Source: Mnemiopsis leidyi (lineage: Eukaryota > Ctenophora > Tentaculata > Lobata > Bolinopsidae). Taken from it: a DNA stretch of 34,163 bases. Positions 1-10,601 of this stretch are shown one piece after another; the stretch's first letter is position 1; every line of letters begins with the position of its first letter. Both the position numbers and the translations under genes were made by a program. Where the stretch lies: positions 100,963-135,125 of the forward strand of contig JH156025.1 in NCBI GenBank assembly GCA_000226015.1, written 5' to 3'. Under the pieces are notes generated by a model. That model did not search any database and was not told where the DNA came from. It saw only the letters and a list, made by a program, of their open reading frames with translations.

Positions 1-446
1 TTGTCAGCTAGCAATCAAGCTATCCTGAACCTGAATCCCTTGTCAGCTATAGCACTCAAGCTATCTTGAACCTGAATCCCATGCCAGCTATAGCACTCAA
101 GCTATCCTGAACCTAAATCCCTTGCCATCTATAGCACTCAAGCTATTCTGAACCTGAATCCCATGCCATCTATAGCACTCAAGCTATCCTGGACCTGAAT
201 CCCATGCCAGCTAGCACTCAAGCTATCTTGAACCTGAATCCCTTGCCAGCTATAAGACTCAAGCTATCCTGAACCTGAATACCTTGCCAGCTATAGCACT
301 GAAGCTATCCTGAACCTGAATCCCATGCTAGCTTAAGCTATAGCACTCAAGCTATCTTGAACCTGAATCCCATGCTAGCTTAAGCTATAGCACTCAAGCT
401 ATCCTGAACCTGAATCCCATGCCAGCTATAGCACTCAAGCTATTCT
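1..446. repeat. Tandem repeat array, ~38-40 bp unit
   Basis: About eleven imperfect copies run from the first base of the window, so the array probably extends beyond it. The core is GCACTCAAGCTAT followed by CTGAACCTGAATCCC. Units differ by point changes and by an inserted GCTAGCTTAAG near 330 and 370. There is no conserved open frame. It is a minisatellite with no visible function. Confidence 0.95.
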
Positions 447-1489
447 GAAATTAAACCAGAAGTGTGCCAACAGACTCCAGCCATATCAGACAGTAGGTTA
501 ACAGGTCACAGTTAATTTAGGTGCCAGCGGTAAAACTTATTTAGTTATTATTCTTTGTTTCTGTTCTATAGAGGGGACCGTTGTAGAGAGAGCCATGCAG
601 GGGTCGGTCAACCAATCGTAGCAATTTCAATAAATATACTTCAACCTACAAGTAGGTTGCATAATGACTGTACAATGTTGTAATCCAAACATGATTATTA
701 GTTATTCTCTGGAAGACGTCACTACTATAGTTCTACCATTATGGGTTGATCGATTTTTGCCCCAGCATCCGACAGACCACATTAGATTTTATGTCTTTAT
801 TTGACCCTGTAACATATGAAGCCCGCATGTGGTAGCAGATCTGTTTATTCTGACTAATTGCTGGTAAACGCAGCTCACGTTAATGACTCACGTGCATAAT
901 TACGTCACTAACGCTTTCTTTTTTCAGTTTTACACGTTTTCACGCTAAGGATCCATTCTTTATCCAATTGCTTTTGCAATTGATGGCGGTTTTTGTTTTA
1001 TATTTTAAACTTAAATTTTGGTTACGTCATTCTGTTACAATGTTACATTGATTTAAACATCTGATATTCAATTTTATACCTTGATTCAAATTAAATTTAT
1101 CTATAGCTCAACCCCTTGACATCCTGTGGAAAAAAAGTTGATCTGCTAAATATCTTCAAGTTTACCCATGAAAGGAATAATCCGTCTCTATCGTGAATCG
1201 TTTCCATATGTAATTCACTGCTTCCCGATACGAAAGTTCGAGATTGCAGCTTGACTAACGTTCCTCCAGGTTGACAAGCACCCGTTAGATCTTGCTTGCA
1301 GGTCAAGTCCAGGTAACCATGGCAACACTTGGTAACAACCATCCCACGTGACCTCATTAACCAGGCTAATTGACGGTCTAACTGTTCTCTCTGATGCCGG
1401 TCCTCCACCTCAATCATTGCTCGTCCGCCTTCCTCTCGTGTGTCTCGACCCTGCAACATGACACGTGGTAACGTGACCCGATACTCGCC
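447..1489. other. Intergenic, no supported gene
   Basis: I see no exon with usable splice sites here. Isolated CACGTG motifs occur near 890, 1346 and 1464. A minus-strand open frame at 1097-1495 overlaps the promoter-like block but has no recognisable domain and is not annotated as a gene. Confidence 0.5.
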
Positions 1490-1670
1490 TCCCATTGGAC
1501 AACGCCCGTCTCACGTGACAGTCTGCCGTGCTCTCATTGGCTCATTACGTTCTCACATGGCAGCCGGTCGAGCGGTGATTGGTATTCCCGCCTAATGAGG
1601 TCCCCGATTGGTGATGTGTTTAATTAGGTGAGGGTGTATTTATATCCCCCGCAGGGTTGGTATACTCGGA
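1490..1670 (+). promoter_or_regulatory. Promoter-like block: four ATTGG boxes, CACGTG and a TATA-like box
   Basis: Four inverted CCAAT boxes (ATTGG) lie at 1494, 1536, 1578 and 1607, all in the same orientation and 29-42 nt apart. A TCACGTGA site is at 1511. A TATA-like TATTTATAT at 1637-1645 follows the last box by about 25 nt. This is the arrangement of a pol II core promoter reading rightwards, with a start expected near 1670. No gene follows directly: 1680-2045 is a degenerate repeat. It may therefore belong to a retroelement LTR or to a non-coding transcript. NF-Y-type binding is an inference from the motif. Confidence 0.4.
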
Positions 1671-1734
1671 AGTACTGCTAGTGTACATTTGACCTGCACC
1701 CTTTTGTATTGTACTCTTGGTGTTTTGTGTATCG

Positions 1735-2045
1735 GGGTCCTGCGGTCTTTTTGTGTAGGGCTTTTACTGTGGGACAGCGGTCTTGTCTTTTTGTGTAGGG
1801 ATTTTCTGTAGGGCAGTCGTCTTACACCTGTCTTTTAAAGTAGGGCAGAGGTCCTACTCTATTTGTATCTTTATGTAGGGCAGCGGTCCTACTCTTGTCT
1901 TTTTGTGAAGGACAGCATACCGTCTTTTAAAGTAGGGCAGAGGTCCTACTCTATTTGTATCTTTATGTAGGGCAGCGGTCTTATTCTTGTCTTTTTTGTG
2001 TAGGACAGCGTACCGTCTTTTTGTGAAGGGCCGCAGTATTGTATC
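1735..2045. repeat. Degenerate tandem repeat built on GTAGGGCAGCGGTC
   Basis: Repeated blocks combine GTAGGGCAG(C/A)GGTC, CCTACTC and GTCTTTTTGTG. A near-identical stretch of about 60 nt at 1830-1889 recurs at 1921-1980, so there is a higher-order unit of about 91 bp. The array sits just downstream of the promoter-like block and could be the transcribed part of an LTR-like or satellite unit. Confidence 0.75.
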
Positions 2046-4059
2046 TTTGAATTGTGTCCCTTCTTTAACTCTTCTGCATAGATGCGGCTTTCAATCAGAA
2101 GTCGGGCAAGGCTATCTTTTGTTGTGTTTGAGTGGTATGTCCAAAAGTGGACATAAGTTGCTCTTGATCGCGGATGGTATTACGATTCGATCACTTGTTG
2201 AATATGTTACTTGGGATTTGAAATTAAATCTCGACCAGCTAAAAGTGACGAATTTTACAACTTATAAATTTTCATCATGAGAAGATTGCCATATTTGACA
2301 GTCTTCTCGCAGCTCTGCTTTGTGAGCTTCAGTGTTTCTTTTTGATGTTTTACATAAGCTGAAAACGTGAAAGTTTTTGTACTTGAGTCTTTCTTATCTA
2401 GATTTTATGAGCTATTATAAAAGCGTGTACCAATTTTCCAGATTTGCTTTTATCGTATGTGTCACACGCATTATAGCTCATGTGACGCGTATAAGTGGCA
2501 GTTTACATATGCACATAAGTTTATAAGTTTAAGGTTGAGTAGCAATCAGTTGATATAAGGTTGGCTGTAACCACAGAACTGATCCCAGTTTTTCGTCATG
2601 AAATGAGCTTTATAATAATTCCTCGCATGAATTATACCTATAATAGCAAGATATTCATATATGATTGCCCACTTATTACTTTACTTGCAGTTATGTGTGG
2701 TACTGCAGTTGCATTGACGCATTGACTGCAAATATGTTAAGTTTAGAGATATGTAGTATCCGAGGTAAAAAGTTATTTGTGATGCAGCGACGTTTATTCT
2801 TTACATTAGTAATAGTATATTCCGGTATCTGCTGCAAAACCCTTGTCCTTGGAGCTTTTCAGGAGCCTTTGCAAAACGGCAAAAATTCCAAAATGAATTG
2901 GTGATGCAGTTATCAGTGACTCCATGCAAGTGTATAGATTTTCCCTCCAAATTAGCGAAATTCTCCCGTCTGGATTCTGTAAGTCGGACTAAGCTGTTTA
3001 GGTTTTGAATATGTGGTGGCTGGAAAATATTGAAATACAACGCCTTGCTATGTAAATTTTGGATTTCGTTTACGATAATGAAGAAATTTTTGTGATAAAA
3101 CGTTAACTTGAGTACATACCATGATCTGATTTTCGCACTGTAGAAAAATTTTGCTCCGTAAATTTTGACCATAGCCGGTTAGTGAGAACCAAAACTTTTG
3201 TCACTCCCAGTTATTCTTCTAATTCTGATTCTAATTCTAATTCTGACATTTTTGCAGATTGTCTTAAGTTACTTCACGATAGTTTTAATAAGGTTACACG
3301 CGAATAGCTGGAAAGGTGCATAGTTGCCCTATCGAGATTAATCGAGATGACGTGATCAGAAGCTGATCCTAGCTATACAAGATAACATAATTAGCTATGA
3401 GAGATCGTGTGATTAGCTATGAGAGATCGTGTGATTAGCTACACGAGATCACGTGATAGGTTTGCTAATGACAATGTTGCACGATCACCAATAAGGTTAA
3501 CTTTCAAACTACATTCCTCTTATTAGTCATCACGAAATAGATAAAGGCGTTCTTGGCAAGAGTCGTCATTATTTTAAACGCGACTTTGTAGGTTACATAA
3601 GTTTCTCTTGGCATTATACCATTATAGGTTATCGAGTTTAATGTTAGGCTATTGCAGGTTCAGGATGTCAGAAAGTCATCTCAAATCCTTCGTTGTTACT
3701 TGTCCCTTTCGTTTTCTTCTTGATACCCCTTTATAGTTTTTATCTAACTTATTTTCAACATCATGAATAGTTTACTGTTCAAATTTAATCATAACATCCT
3801 TTGACTTTTCTGGAAGCTGCAGTTTAACCGTATGACAGATTAATAAATTGCTAGGAATACGATATTTCTTTGAAAGCTTTTGGATGTTTAGTATCGTGGC
3901 AGATATACTGTCAAAACTCAAAGCCGCTAAGCATTTTCAGTCTCTGCTAATAATTGAATCCCGTTCTTCACACTCGAAAATTTTTTCCGATCCATAGCTT
4001 GACCATTTTACCATTATGTACCAAACTAAACATCGCTTAACAAACAAATTTCTTTTTAG
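2046..4059. other. Intergenic, no supported gene
   Basis: The open frames here are short and have no recognisable domain. At 3345-3455 there is a small repeat carrying GATCGTGTGATTAGCTA and GATCACGTGAT, resembling the unit of the large array at 29178. The end of the stretch carries the pyrimidine tract and acceptor-like AG at 4058-4059 that precedes the TULP4-like gene. Confidence 0.5.
4058..4059 (+). other. Acceptor-like AG 34 nt upstream of the TULP4-like start
   Basis: The tract ATTTCTTTTTAG ends 34 nt before the chosen ATG at 4094. It could close a 5'-UTR intron or be a spliced-leader trans-splice site. An in-frame ATG at 4016 lies upstream of this acceptor and would be spliced away, which agrees with the homology-based start. 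Confidence 0.4.
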
Positions 4060-4093
4060 CCGATACTCCAAGCTCCGACTTCCCCGTTTCGAT

Positions 4094-7000
4094 ATGTATA
4101 CCAGTACAGAACCCTTCACTACACCCATCATCTGCGCTAAGATTCACTGTATGGCCTGGTTACCAGACCCTGATGGTGGCGGTCTCCTAGCAACCGGTAA
4201 GTTCATATTAGAGTTTTTACCGTCTCCTAGCAACCGGTAAGTTTATATTAGAGTTTCTACAGTCTCCTAGCAACCGGTAAGTTTATATTAGAGTTTTTAC
4301 CGTCTCCTAGCAACCGGTAAGTTTACATTAGAGTTTCTAGTTCTACAGTCTCCTAGCAACCGGTAAGTTTCTATTAGAGTTTTTACAGTCTCCTAGCAAC
4401 CGGTAAGTTTATATTAGAGTTTTTACAGTCCCCTAGAAACCGGTAAGTTTATATTAGAGTTTTTACCGTCTCCTTATAGCAACCGGTAATGTTTGTCCTC
4501 AATAGTTTAAGCTTGGCAACGGGTCAGGTAATCTCAATAGTTTTTCAATCTCAATTTTATTGTTTAAATCTCAGTATTAAACATGTTTATACCATCATCT
4601 CCCTCCTCACAGGAAACACAAGCTCTGCTGTATCAGTAGCTATTGTTAACGAACAGAAACAACAAAACAGCGCCAATTCATACAAAGTCTGTGTGCTAAA
4701 ACGTGAGTTTTCAGAAACTGAGTCGGGGGAATTATTTTGCTTATTTTCATTGATACCTTTCAGTTTAATAACTCCAATACGTTTTTTTCAAATGTAACCT
4801 TAAATGCTAAGATGTAACTTTAAGTGGTAACATGTAACTGTTAGTGTAAATAATAACATGCTAACCAATTCCAGCGGTATTGAGCTCTATTCAACATCCG
4901 CTTCGACCCCAACTGAAGGACGTCACCCACGTGTCTTGGAGCAGGAAGTACCAGTTCCTGGCTAGTTGCCATGGTTACAATCACGTGCTTATCTGGGACC
5001 GACATGGTAACAGGGTCACTAATAAACCTGTTGTCATCATCAGGTAAGAAATAGAATCGTCTTGAAGTTTCATATTTTATCTGTTTAATGTCACTGACTT
5101 AGTCCCAATAATAATATGAATAATCTTACGAATCACCCTAAAATAACGCGTGACACCTTAGATTTCACGTGACCTCTCAAATAACACGTGACAACTTAGA
5201 TTTCACGCGACAACGAACATAAAACGTTAGAACTTAATTAACACGTGAAGAATCAAATAACACGTGATCACTAGTTACCCCACCCTAATACCCACCCCTC
5301 CAGAGACGAGTCTCAGGACACAAACAAGATAGTCCCCGCATGTACAGTTAGGTGGGCCCACACTAAACCTACCTTGCTGATAACATACGAGGATGGGATC
5401 ATGAAGCTCGTCAAGGTGACCAGTGAAACTAACAGCTCTCACATCAGCGTCGATAATATCTCATTCTCGGTAGGTGCAAGTTGGAAAACGAGTTGGAATT
5501 TTGGAGTTTCCTTTCAGAGTTTATTAGATTATTACAGTATTCACGGGCACATATCCATTTTACGGATCATATTGATATAATCATTCAACCCATAGCCTTC
5601 AATGTCGGTGATTTTTGTACCTCTAGTACCTCTTCATCTTCATCAACTGAAGCTGGATTACTCTTTTAACACGACCCGTATTTTCAGGACGCCTACTTCA
5701 ACAACGCCTACTACAACGGTGCCGAACATGAACCTGAGGGAGAGGTAAAGCTCAAGAGTTCCTGCTGGTCTCATCATGACGAGGTAAACACAAGGAAATA
5801 TTTTATGTAAACACAAGGAAATATCTTGCTTAAACACAAGGAAGTATTTCTTGTAGATACAAGGAGATATCTTCTGTAAACACAAGGAAGTTTTTTCTGT
5901 AATAAAAATGAAATATTTTGTAAACAGATCGAGATATTTTCTGTAAACACAAGGAAATATTTTCTGTAAACACAAGGAAATACATTCTTGTAGACACAAG
6001 GAAATATTTCTCGTAAACACAAGGACTAGGAAAACTTTTTTGTAATGAATCATTTCTTGTAGACGCTGGGAAAATTTCTTGTAAACATGAAGAATGTTTT
6101 GTCAAGTTGTTTATTCCAAACAATTCTCCCAAAAGACTGACATCAAAAACATTCCAGGTTGTTTACAGTGCAGCCGAGAACACGACTGAGATTGTTGTAA
6201 CTAGTGTGGCAGAAAGACGAATTGTAGCGAAAATACCCATCGACATCAGAGTCGAGGTAATGGGAAATTTTTTCAAATATTTGAATCAATGAAATTAATT
6301 TCCACTGTAAAATCAATTTTCACTTGGCATAACTAAAATAACTAAACCCCCGCTATTCCGCTAATTATCAACTAAATTCCCGCTAATTATCACTAAACCC
6401 CCGCTAATTATCACTAAACCCCCGCTAATTATCACTAAACCCCCGCTAATTACCCACTAAACCCCCGCTAATTATCACTAAACCCCCAGGAGCTCTACTC
6501 TTGGTACTGCCCAGACAGAGGCCAGCTCCTGATTGTACACCACCCCTGCGCAGCAGCTACAATAGTTAACGTTGATACCGAGTACAGGAAGATCGAGGAG
6601 AAACTTGTCATGACTCCCTTCGCTATCGGATCTACCAAGGTTAGTGAAACCATTGTGATATTTAGTTAAATTTAGTTAGATTTAGTTAAATTTAGATGTT
6701 TCAAAGATTGAAATAATTGCGAGGTAACCACAACCCTTTTCTACAATCTACTCACTTTCCAATGTTTCTCAATTTTTCATTCTACATTCCCACGTTCAAC
6801 ACACCGGAACTAATCACGTGACCTGCAGATGGCAGTGAGAGAAACAGACGGTATTATAGCGCTGGGAGGAAGTGTGAACAGTCTGGGAGCTAACATGGTC
6901 TGTATCTACCACAGTACCGGGACTCTCATGAAGAAGATAGTAACTCCCTGTGAGAAGGTTTGTGTGTTTTGATTGTTCTTTAGGTCGTTGTGTTTTGGTG

Positions 7001-9395
7001 CTATTATTAATCATAGCGAACGGTATACTTATAGTCCTGGTAGTACTAGTTGCATGTCGTGTTTAATATTAGCTTACAACTAACTTTTTTGATAACGTGA
7101 CTCGAAGCAACATTAATAACAAAATTATTTATAATTATTGATAATTTTAGTAAATCAGTTCTTACTTCTCTCCCCTCAGTTCATATCCGCTATCTGCTGG
7201 GTTGGCAGGTCCTCCTTGTCAGTTGCTACAAAGAATCACGTACACAACATTACTGTTAGCAAGTCTATACCTACTCTAGAGTTCCTTGCTAGTCAGGTAA
7301 TTATATAGAGTTCGTACTTCAATTAGTAATTACTTCGATTAGTTATTTGTAATTATAGTTCAATATAGCTAATAAGTTGAACACATGTTAAGTGTTTTAT
7401 TTATTCATAATCAGAAGATTGTCGCCTAAAAGCCATTTTCTATTTCATGTTTTTCCTGATACTTCCATATTCAATCAAAAATACCAATATCAACCACATA
7501 CCAATATTATAGCAACTTATAGTATTTGATTATTTTCCTGTAAGTAACACCCCGTACCCAGGCACTGTCGAGTATACAGAAGAAAGCCGCAGCTCCGACA
7601 ATCCCTCTCAGTATCAGAATGAACTTCGAACTAACAAAGCGAACTTTACCTGTACGTATACTTATAGTTTGTTTTGCTCCAGAATTGTTCTTTGGTCCTA
7701 AATCTTTTTTGACGTCTTTCTTGCTTTATCAAGATATTTACAAATGGCACCTAATTCCACGAGGAAACATCTTCTTTTATACTTTTATAACAACTTCTTC
7801 TTACTTTATTAACTCCCATTGGTAAGTAAGTTAGAGCTTGTTTTTTAACGACATCTGACCCCACTGCCTCCCCAGAAAAACACACCTCGCGTATTCTCCG
7901 ACACAGAAAGTGCAAGTCAGTGCACGTTACGTGTTGTGCGCGGTGTTAGTTCTCTACAAGAAGCTCAGTTCATGGTGGCTGAGGTAACGTCTTAATTCTT
8001 TTTTGTCGTATTTCTGTGAATATTGGTCATTTCAGTTGCTTGTGCCCTTTTTGTTATGATTTTATTCGTAGTGTGATTATTTGGGAGAATTGAGTACGAA
8101 AACTTGTTATTAAAAACCTAAACTGAATTAACAACTTTAAGTAATAACTTAAAGTTGCTTATCGCTGTGTAAGATACTACCTCTATAAAGTTACTAGCCA
8201 CGACATAAACTAAACACTAACACCAAGACTTTCAGGTCGGCGGAGAAGCAGTAGCACTGAGAGCTATCAAACAAACAGCTCTGATGTCCCTGGGTGTCCA
8301 CTACGAGATCATGTTAAGGAACGACTGTTTGAGAACGGACGAGGAACAACTGGGTCTGATAAACAGACACAACAACAGCGCAGCTCCTAAAGTTCTCAAC
8401 TGTTCGTACAGTGAGAACTTTACCTTGGCACTGAGAATGTCTCATAGACCTCTTAGTAGAGGAACCACACTGGTTAGTACTTGGGCCACTATATTGTTTA
8501 TTTGTTTATTTAGGTTTTTTCGATTTAAAAGCACGGAGTAAGCTAAAATAACCATGACAACGTCACCATGCCAGCGTCACCATGCCAGCGTCACCATGGC
8601 AACATCACTATGTCAACGTAAACAAAATGTCTGACTCTTAACCAGTTTACACAGGTCAGCTCGCTGGGAAACAAATCGACCTTGTTCTACGGACTACACT
8701 ATTCGGAGAAAAGAAGTCTGCTGACAGTTCATCTTTACAACAGTTCCGCAGGTAACACTCACCGTCCTTTATTAATTTTGTTCCTTGCAAGACAAACAGT
8801 GTTTCTTCGGTCGTATTTATTTTAATTTGATGTGAATAACTTGAGGTCCAATTTTGGCGGAATGACAATCTGTTTGTTCAGTTCGATCTAACTAAAAGTA
8901 CCAAACACTTAACACCCAAACTTCTCCCCTAGGAAACACGACGTCAGAAACAAGCTCCGAGAACGTCAGCACTCCATACGTAGAAGCATCAGGTCTGATA
9001 CATCGACCTGCCAGCAACGAGGATCCAAACCATACGCGGAGTGTGGTGCTCCTTCATCAAGAAAACGAGGTTCGTCAAACACAAGGATCATAGATTGAAA
9101 TATCGTTAAAGCTTTGCTTAGTTGTTTCGCTAAAAATGAACTTTACAGCATCTAATTTTCTCGATTGATTTAACTTCAACGATCCGCAATAAATTAGAAT
9201 AAGTTCGTTAAACTATCCATACACGCACTTGCACTATCTACTCCCCTCCGGCATCCAACTAACTAAATCTACTACCAGGTGTTCCAGCTGCTCAAGTGGC
9301 AGAAGGGAAGCTACAGTGTCAGATACAAGTCACCCTTCTCCATGTGCGCCGCCTTCTGCACCGCCGTCAACTGCATCTCCAGAAAACTCATCTAA
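4094..9395 (+). CDS. TULP4: TULP4-like WD40 / tubby-domain protein, 15 exons, complete model
   Basis: Exons: 4094-4196, 4613-4702, 4875-5043, 5304-5469, 5688-5783, 6158-6256, 6490-6639, 6829-6957, 7180-7296, 7562-7651, 7876-7983, 8236-8472, 8655-8751, 8933-9069, 9279-9395. All introns are GT-AG and all phases close, giving 1905 nt and 634 aa. The start is set by homology: MYTSTEP, then IHCMAW and LLATGN, matches the order of TULP4's MYAAVEH, ILCLSW and WLATGN. WD40-like strands follow (VTHVSWS...VLIWDRHGN, CTVRWAH...LLITYEDG, then FISAICW). The C-terminus, YSVRYKSPFSMCAAFCTAV, resembles the last strand and buried helix of tubby domains. Known TULP4 proteins carry WD40 repeats, a SOCS box and a tubby domain, and are proposed substrate adaptors of cullin ubiquitin ligases. 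No clear SOCS box is visible here. The protein is far shorter than human TULP4 (about 1540 aa) because the long disordered part is absent. Assignment is from remembered family features, not a search. Confidence 0.72.
4184..4490 (+). repeat. Eight-copy array of the intron 1 5' splice site (~40 bp unit)
   Basis: The end of exon 1 plus its donor (CTCCTAGCAACCG then GTAAGT) and the following TTATATTAGAGTTT is repeated about every 40 nt. The conserved CCGGTAA ends at 4200, 4240, 4280, 4320, 4366, 4406, 4446 and 4489. Seven copies keep GTAAGT; the last reads GTAATG. One unit is 46 nt. Only the first donor keeps the frame open: reading into the next unit reaches a stop at about 4240. Confidence 0.9.
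5135..5275. repeat. CACGTG-rich degenerate repeat in intron 3
   Basis: Spaced copies of AACACGTGA, ATTTCACGTGA and related CGCGTGA or CACGCGA forms recur about every 20-30 nt within the intron between exons 3 and 4 of the TULP4-like gene. The core hexamer is the palindromic E-box. Confidence 0.6.
5784..6085. repeat. Intron 5 minisatellite, 24-bp unit
   Basis: About a dozen copies of GTAAACACAAGGAAATATTT fill the intron, starting at the donor itself (GAG then GTAAACACAAGG at 5784). Because the unit is close to 24 nt, all three minus-strand frames stay open and give long false reading frames that repeat PCVYRKYFLVF. Later copies diverge to GTAGACACAAGG. Confidence 0.93.
6344..6489 (+). repeat. 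Intron 6 minisatellite ending in the 3' splice site, 20-bp unit
   Basis: About seven copies of CCCGCTAATTATCACTAAAC precede exon 7. The last unit runs CACTAAACCCCCAG straight into the exon at 6490. Each unit has a possible branch-point-like CTAAT or CACTAAAC and a C tract, so the array repeats the pieces of an acceptor. Only the last copy has the AG. Confidence 0.9.
8552..8618. repeat. Short tandem repeat in intron 12, 15-bp unit
   Basis: Four to five copies of GTCACCATGCCAGC (with variants GTCACCATGGCAAC and ATCACTATGTCAAC) lie just before exon 13 of the TULP4-like gene. No function is apparent. Confidence 0.8.
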
Positions 9396-9410
9396 GTTAA
9401 GTGATCTTCG

Positions 9411-9512
9411 GTTTTCTGTTTCCATGACGATCTACGGTTATGTGATCTACTTTTCTGTTTCCATGACGATCTACGGTTATGTGATCTACTTTTCTGTTTC
9501 CATGACGATCCC
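9411..9512. repeat. 3'-UTR tandem repeat, 38-bp unit, ~2.7 copies
   Basis: The unit contains TTCTGTTTCCATGACGATC followed by TACGGTTATGTGATCTACT. It begins about 15 nt after the stop codon of the TULP4-like gene, so it is probably transcribed as 3' UTR. The third copy is truncated. Confidence 0.9.
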
Positions 9513-10600
9513 CAGGGACACATTATTTGTTAGTTTCTGTTGCCGTGGTTACATAATTTGGGCTGATGCGCCGTAATTCTTACTGGAATATTGTGTTTTT
9601 GCTCGGGGCCGTGCATGACTTTGTGCAAGGGAAAACTTTTGTTTTAAACTTTTGATAAATAACCAAACTGTGACAATTAACAATTTGGTGACAGTGCGAA
9701 GGTCTGTTTGAGATTTTTGATTTAATTCTGAATTCTTTACCAGAAAATATTCAAAATGAAGTACTACGAAACTGAAAATATAAGGCCAATACTTGATCTC
9801 AAACGGACCTATCAGCCGAATTTAACTACTGTTATGTAATCTTAAATTACGCTAAGTAAATATACAACGAGACATGCATCTGTGTTGCCTAGCAACCACC
9901 ATGCACGTGACATTTTCCTTGACAACCATTGGTCAGGAAATGTCACATGATTTGACCCTGAGCAACGTGTGGCCAGGGTTCGAGTCTTCCCAATACCTCT
10001 GACAGATAAATCACATACGTCACTGACCCCCGAAAATTCATTTCGTGATCACGATCTATTTTACGATTCCAGCTGCCTTGCCTTAAGAATTGTGTCCTGC
10101 TGCAATTTGTAAGCGGGTCAGTGGCGTATGAATTACAAATTTCGAGTTTTTGAAACAATATTTATGTTCAGCTTCAGCTTTTGATATTCAAAAGCAATGC
10201 AACTTTTAATTACTGTTTTTGTGTTGTGTGCTATTGATTATATTGATTTATTTCTATTTATATGTTTACTATGGGGTTTATTACGCTTATAACTATAAGA
10301 TATGATTTGCATAATCACTGATTTTAACCTGATCTTTAAATCTGCTGAAATCGCATAATTGAACCAGAATAACGTATATAATTACATGGCATGATTATTT
10401 ATGGAAACCTCGGTTTAATTTTCTACAGGATACAACACCTGAGCTTGATACAGTTTCCTATCTATTATTTACAGCATCTTTAAGTTCAAATATGATTAAC
10501 TATTTTACAAGTGTAAAAACAATTTGTAATTCTGATCTGACTAAAAACAGTTTTATTTTGTGATCAAGTCTAAGTCTAACAGTTATTCTAAACGACAAGA
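9513..10600. other. Spacer with no supported gene; one isolated open stretch
   Basis: A good acceptor (GGTTTAATTTTCTACAG, ending about 10428) opens an unbroken frame of roughly 40 codons beginning DTTPELDTVSYLL. I find no convincing donor or partner exon, so it is not called. The rest looks non-coding. Confidence 0.4.
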
Positions 10601-10601
10601 T

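Noticed and set aside
1097..1495. Minus-strand 132-aa open frame
   Set aside because: No recognisable domain and no splice or promoter context. It overlaps the promoter-like block on the other strand.
4016..4240. Simple ORF beginning at 4016 and reading past 4196
   Set aside because: Its first 26 codons precede the homology-based start and span an acceptor-like site. Its last codons read into the donor repeat.
5658..6132. Three overlapping minus-strand open frames with PCVYRKYFLVF repeats
   Set aside because: They are translations of the 24-bp intron 5 minisatellite, which keeps every frame open. The true coding exons are on the plus strand on either side.
8656..8868. Minus-strand 70-aa frame
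   Set aside because: It is antisense to exon 13 of the TULP4-like gene, whose plus-strand frame joins its neighbours in phase.
9229..9576. Plus-strand 115-aa frame with FSVSMTIYGYVIY repeats
   Set aside because: It is out of frame with the last TULP4-like exon and continues into the 3'-UTR tandem repeat.
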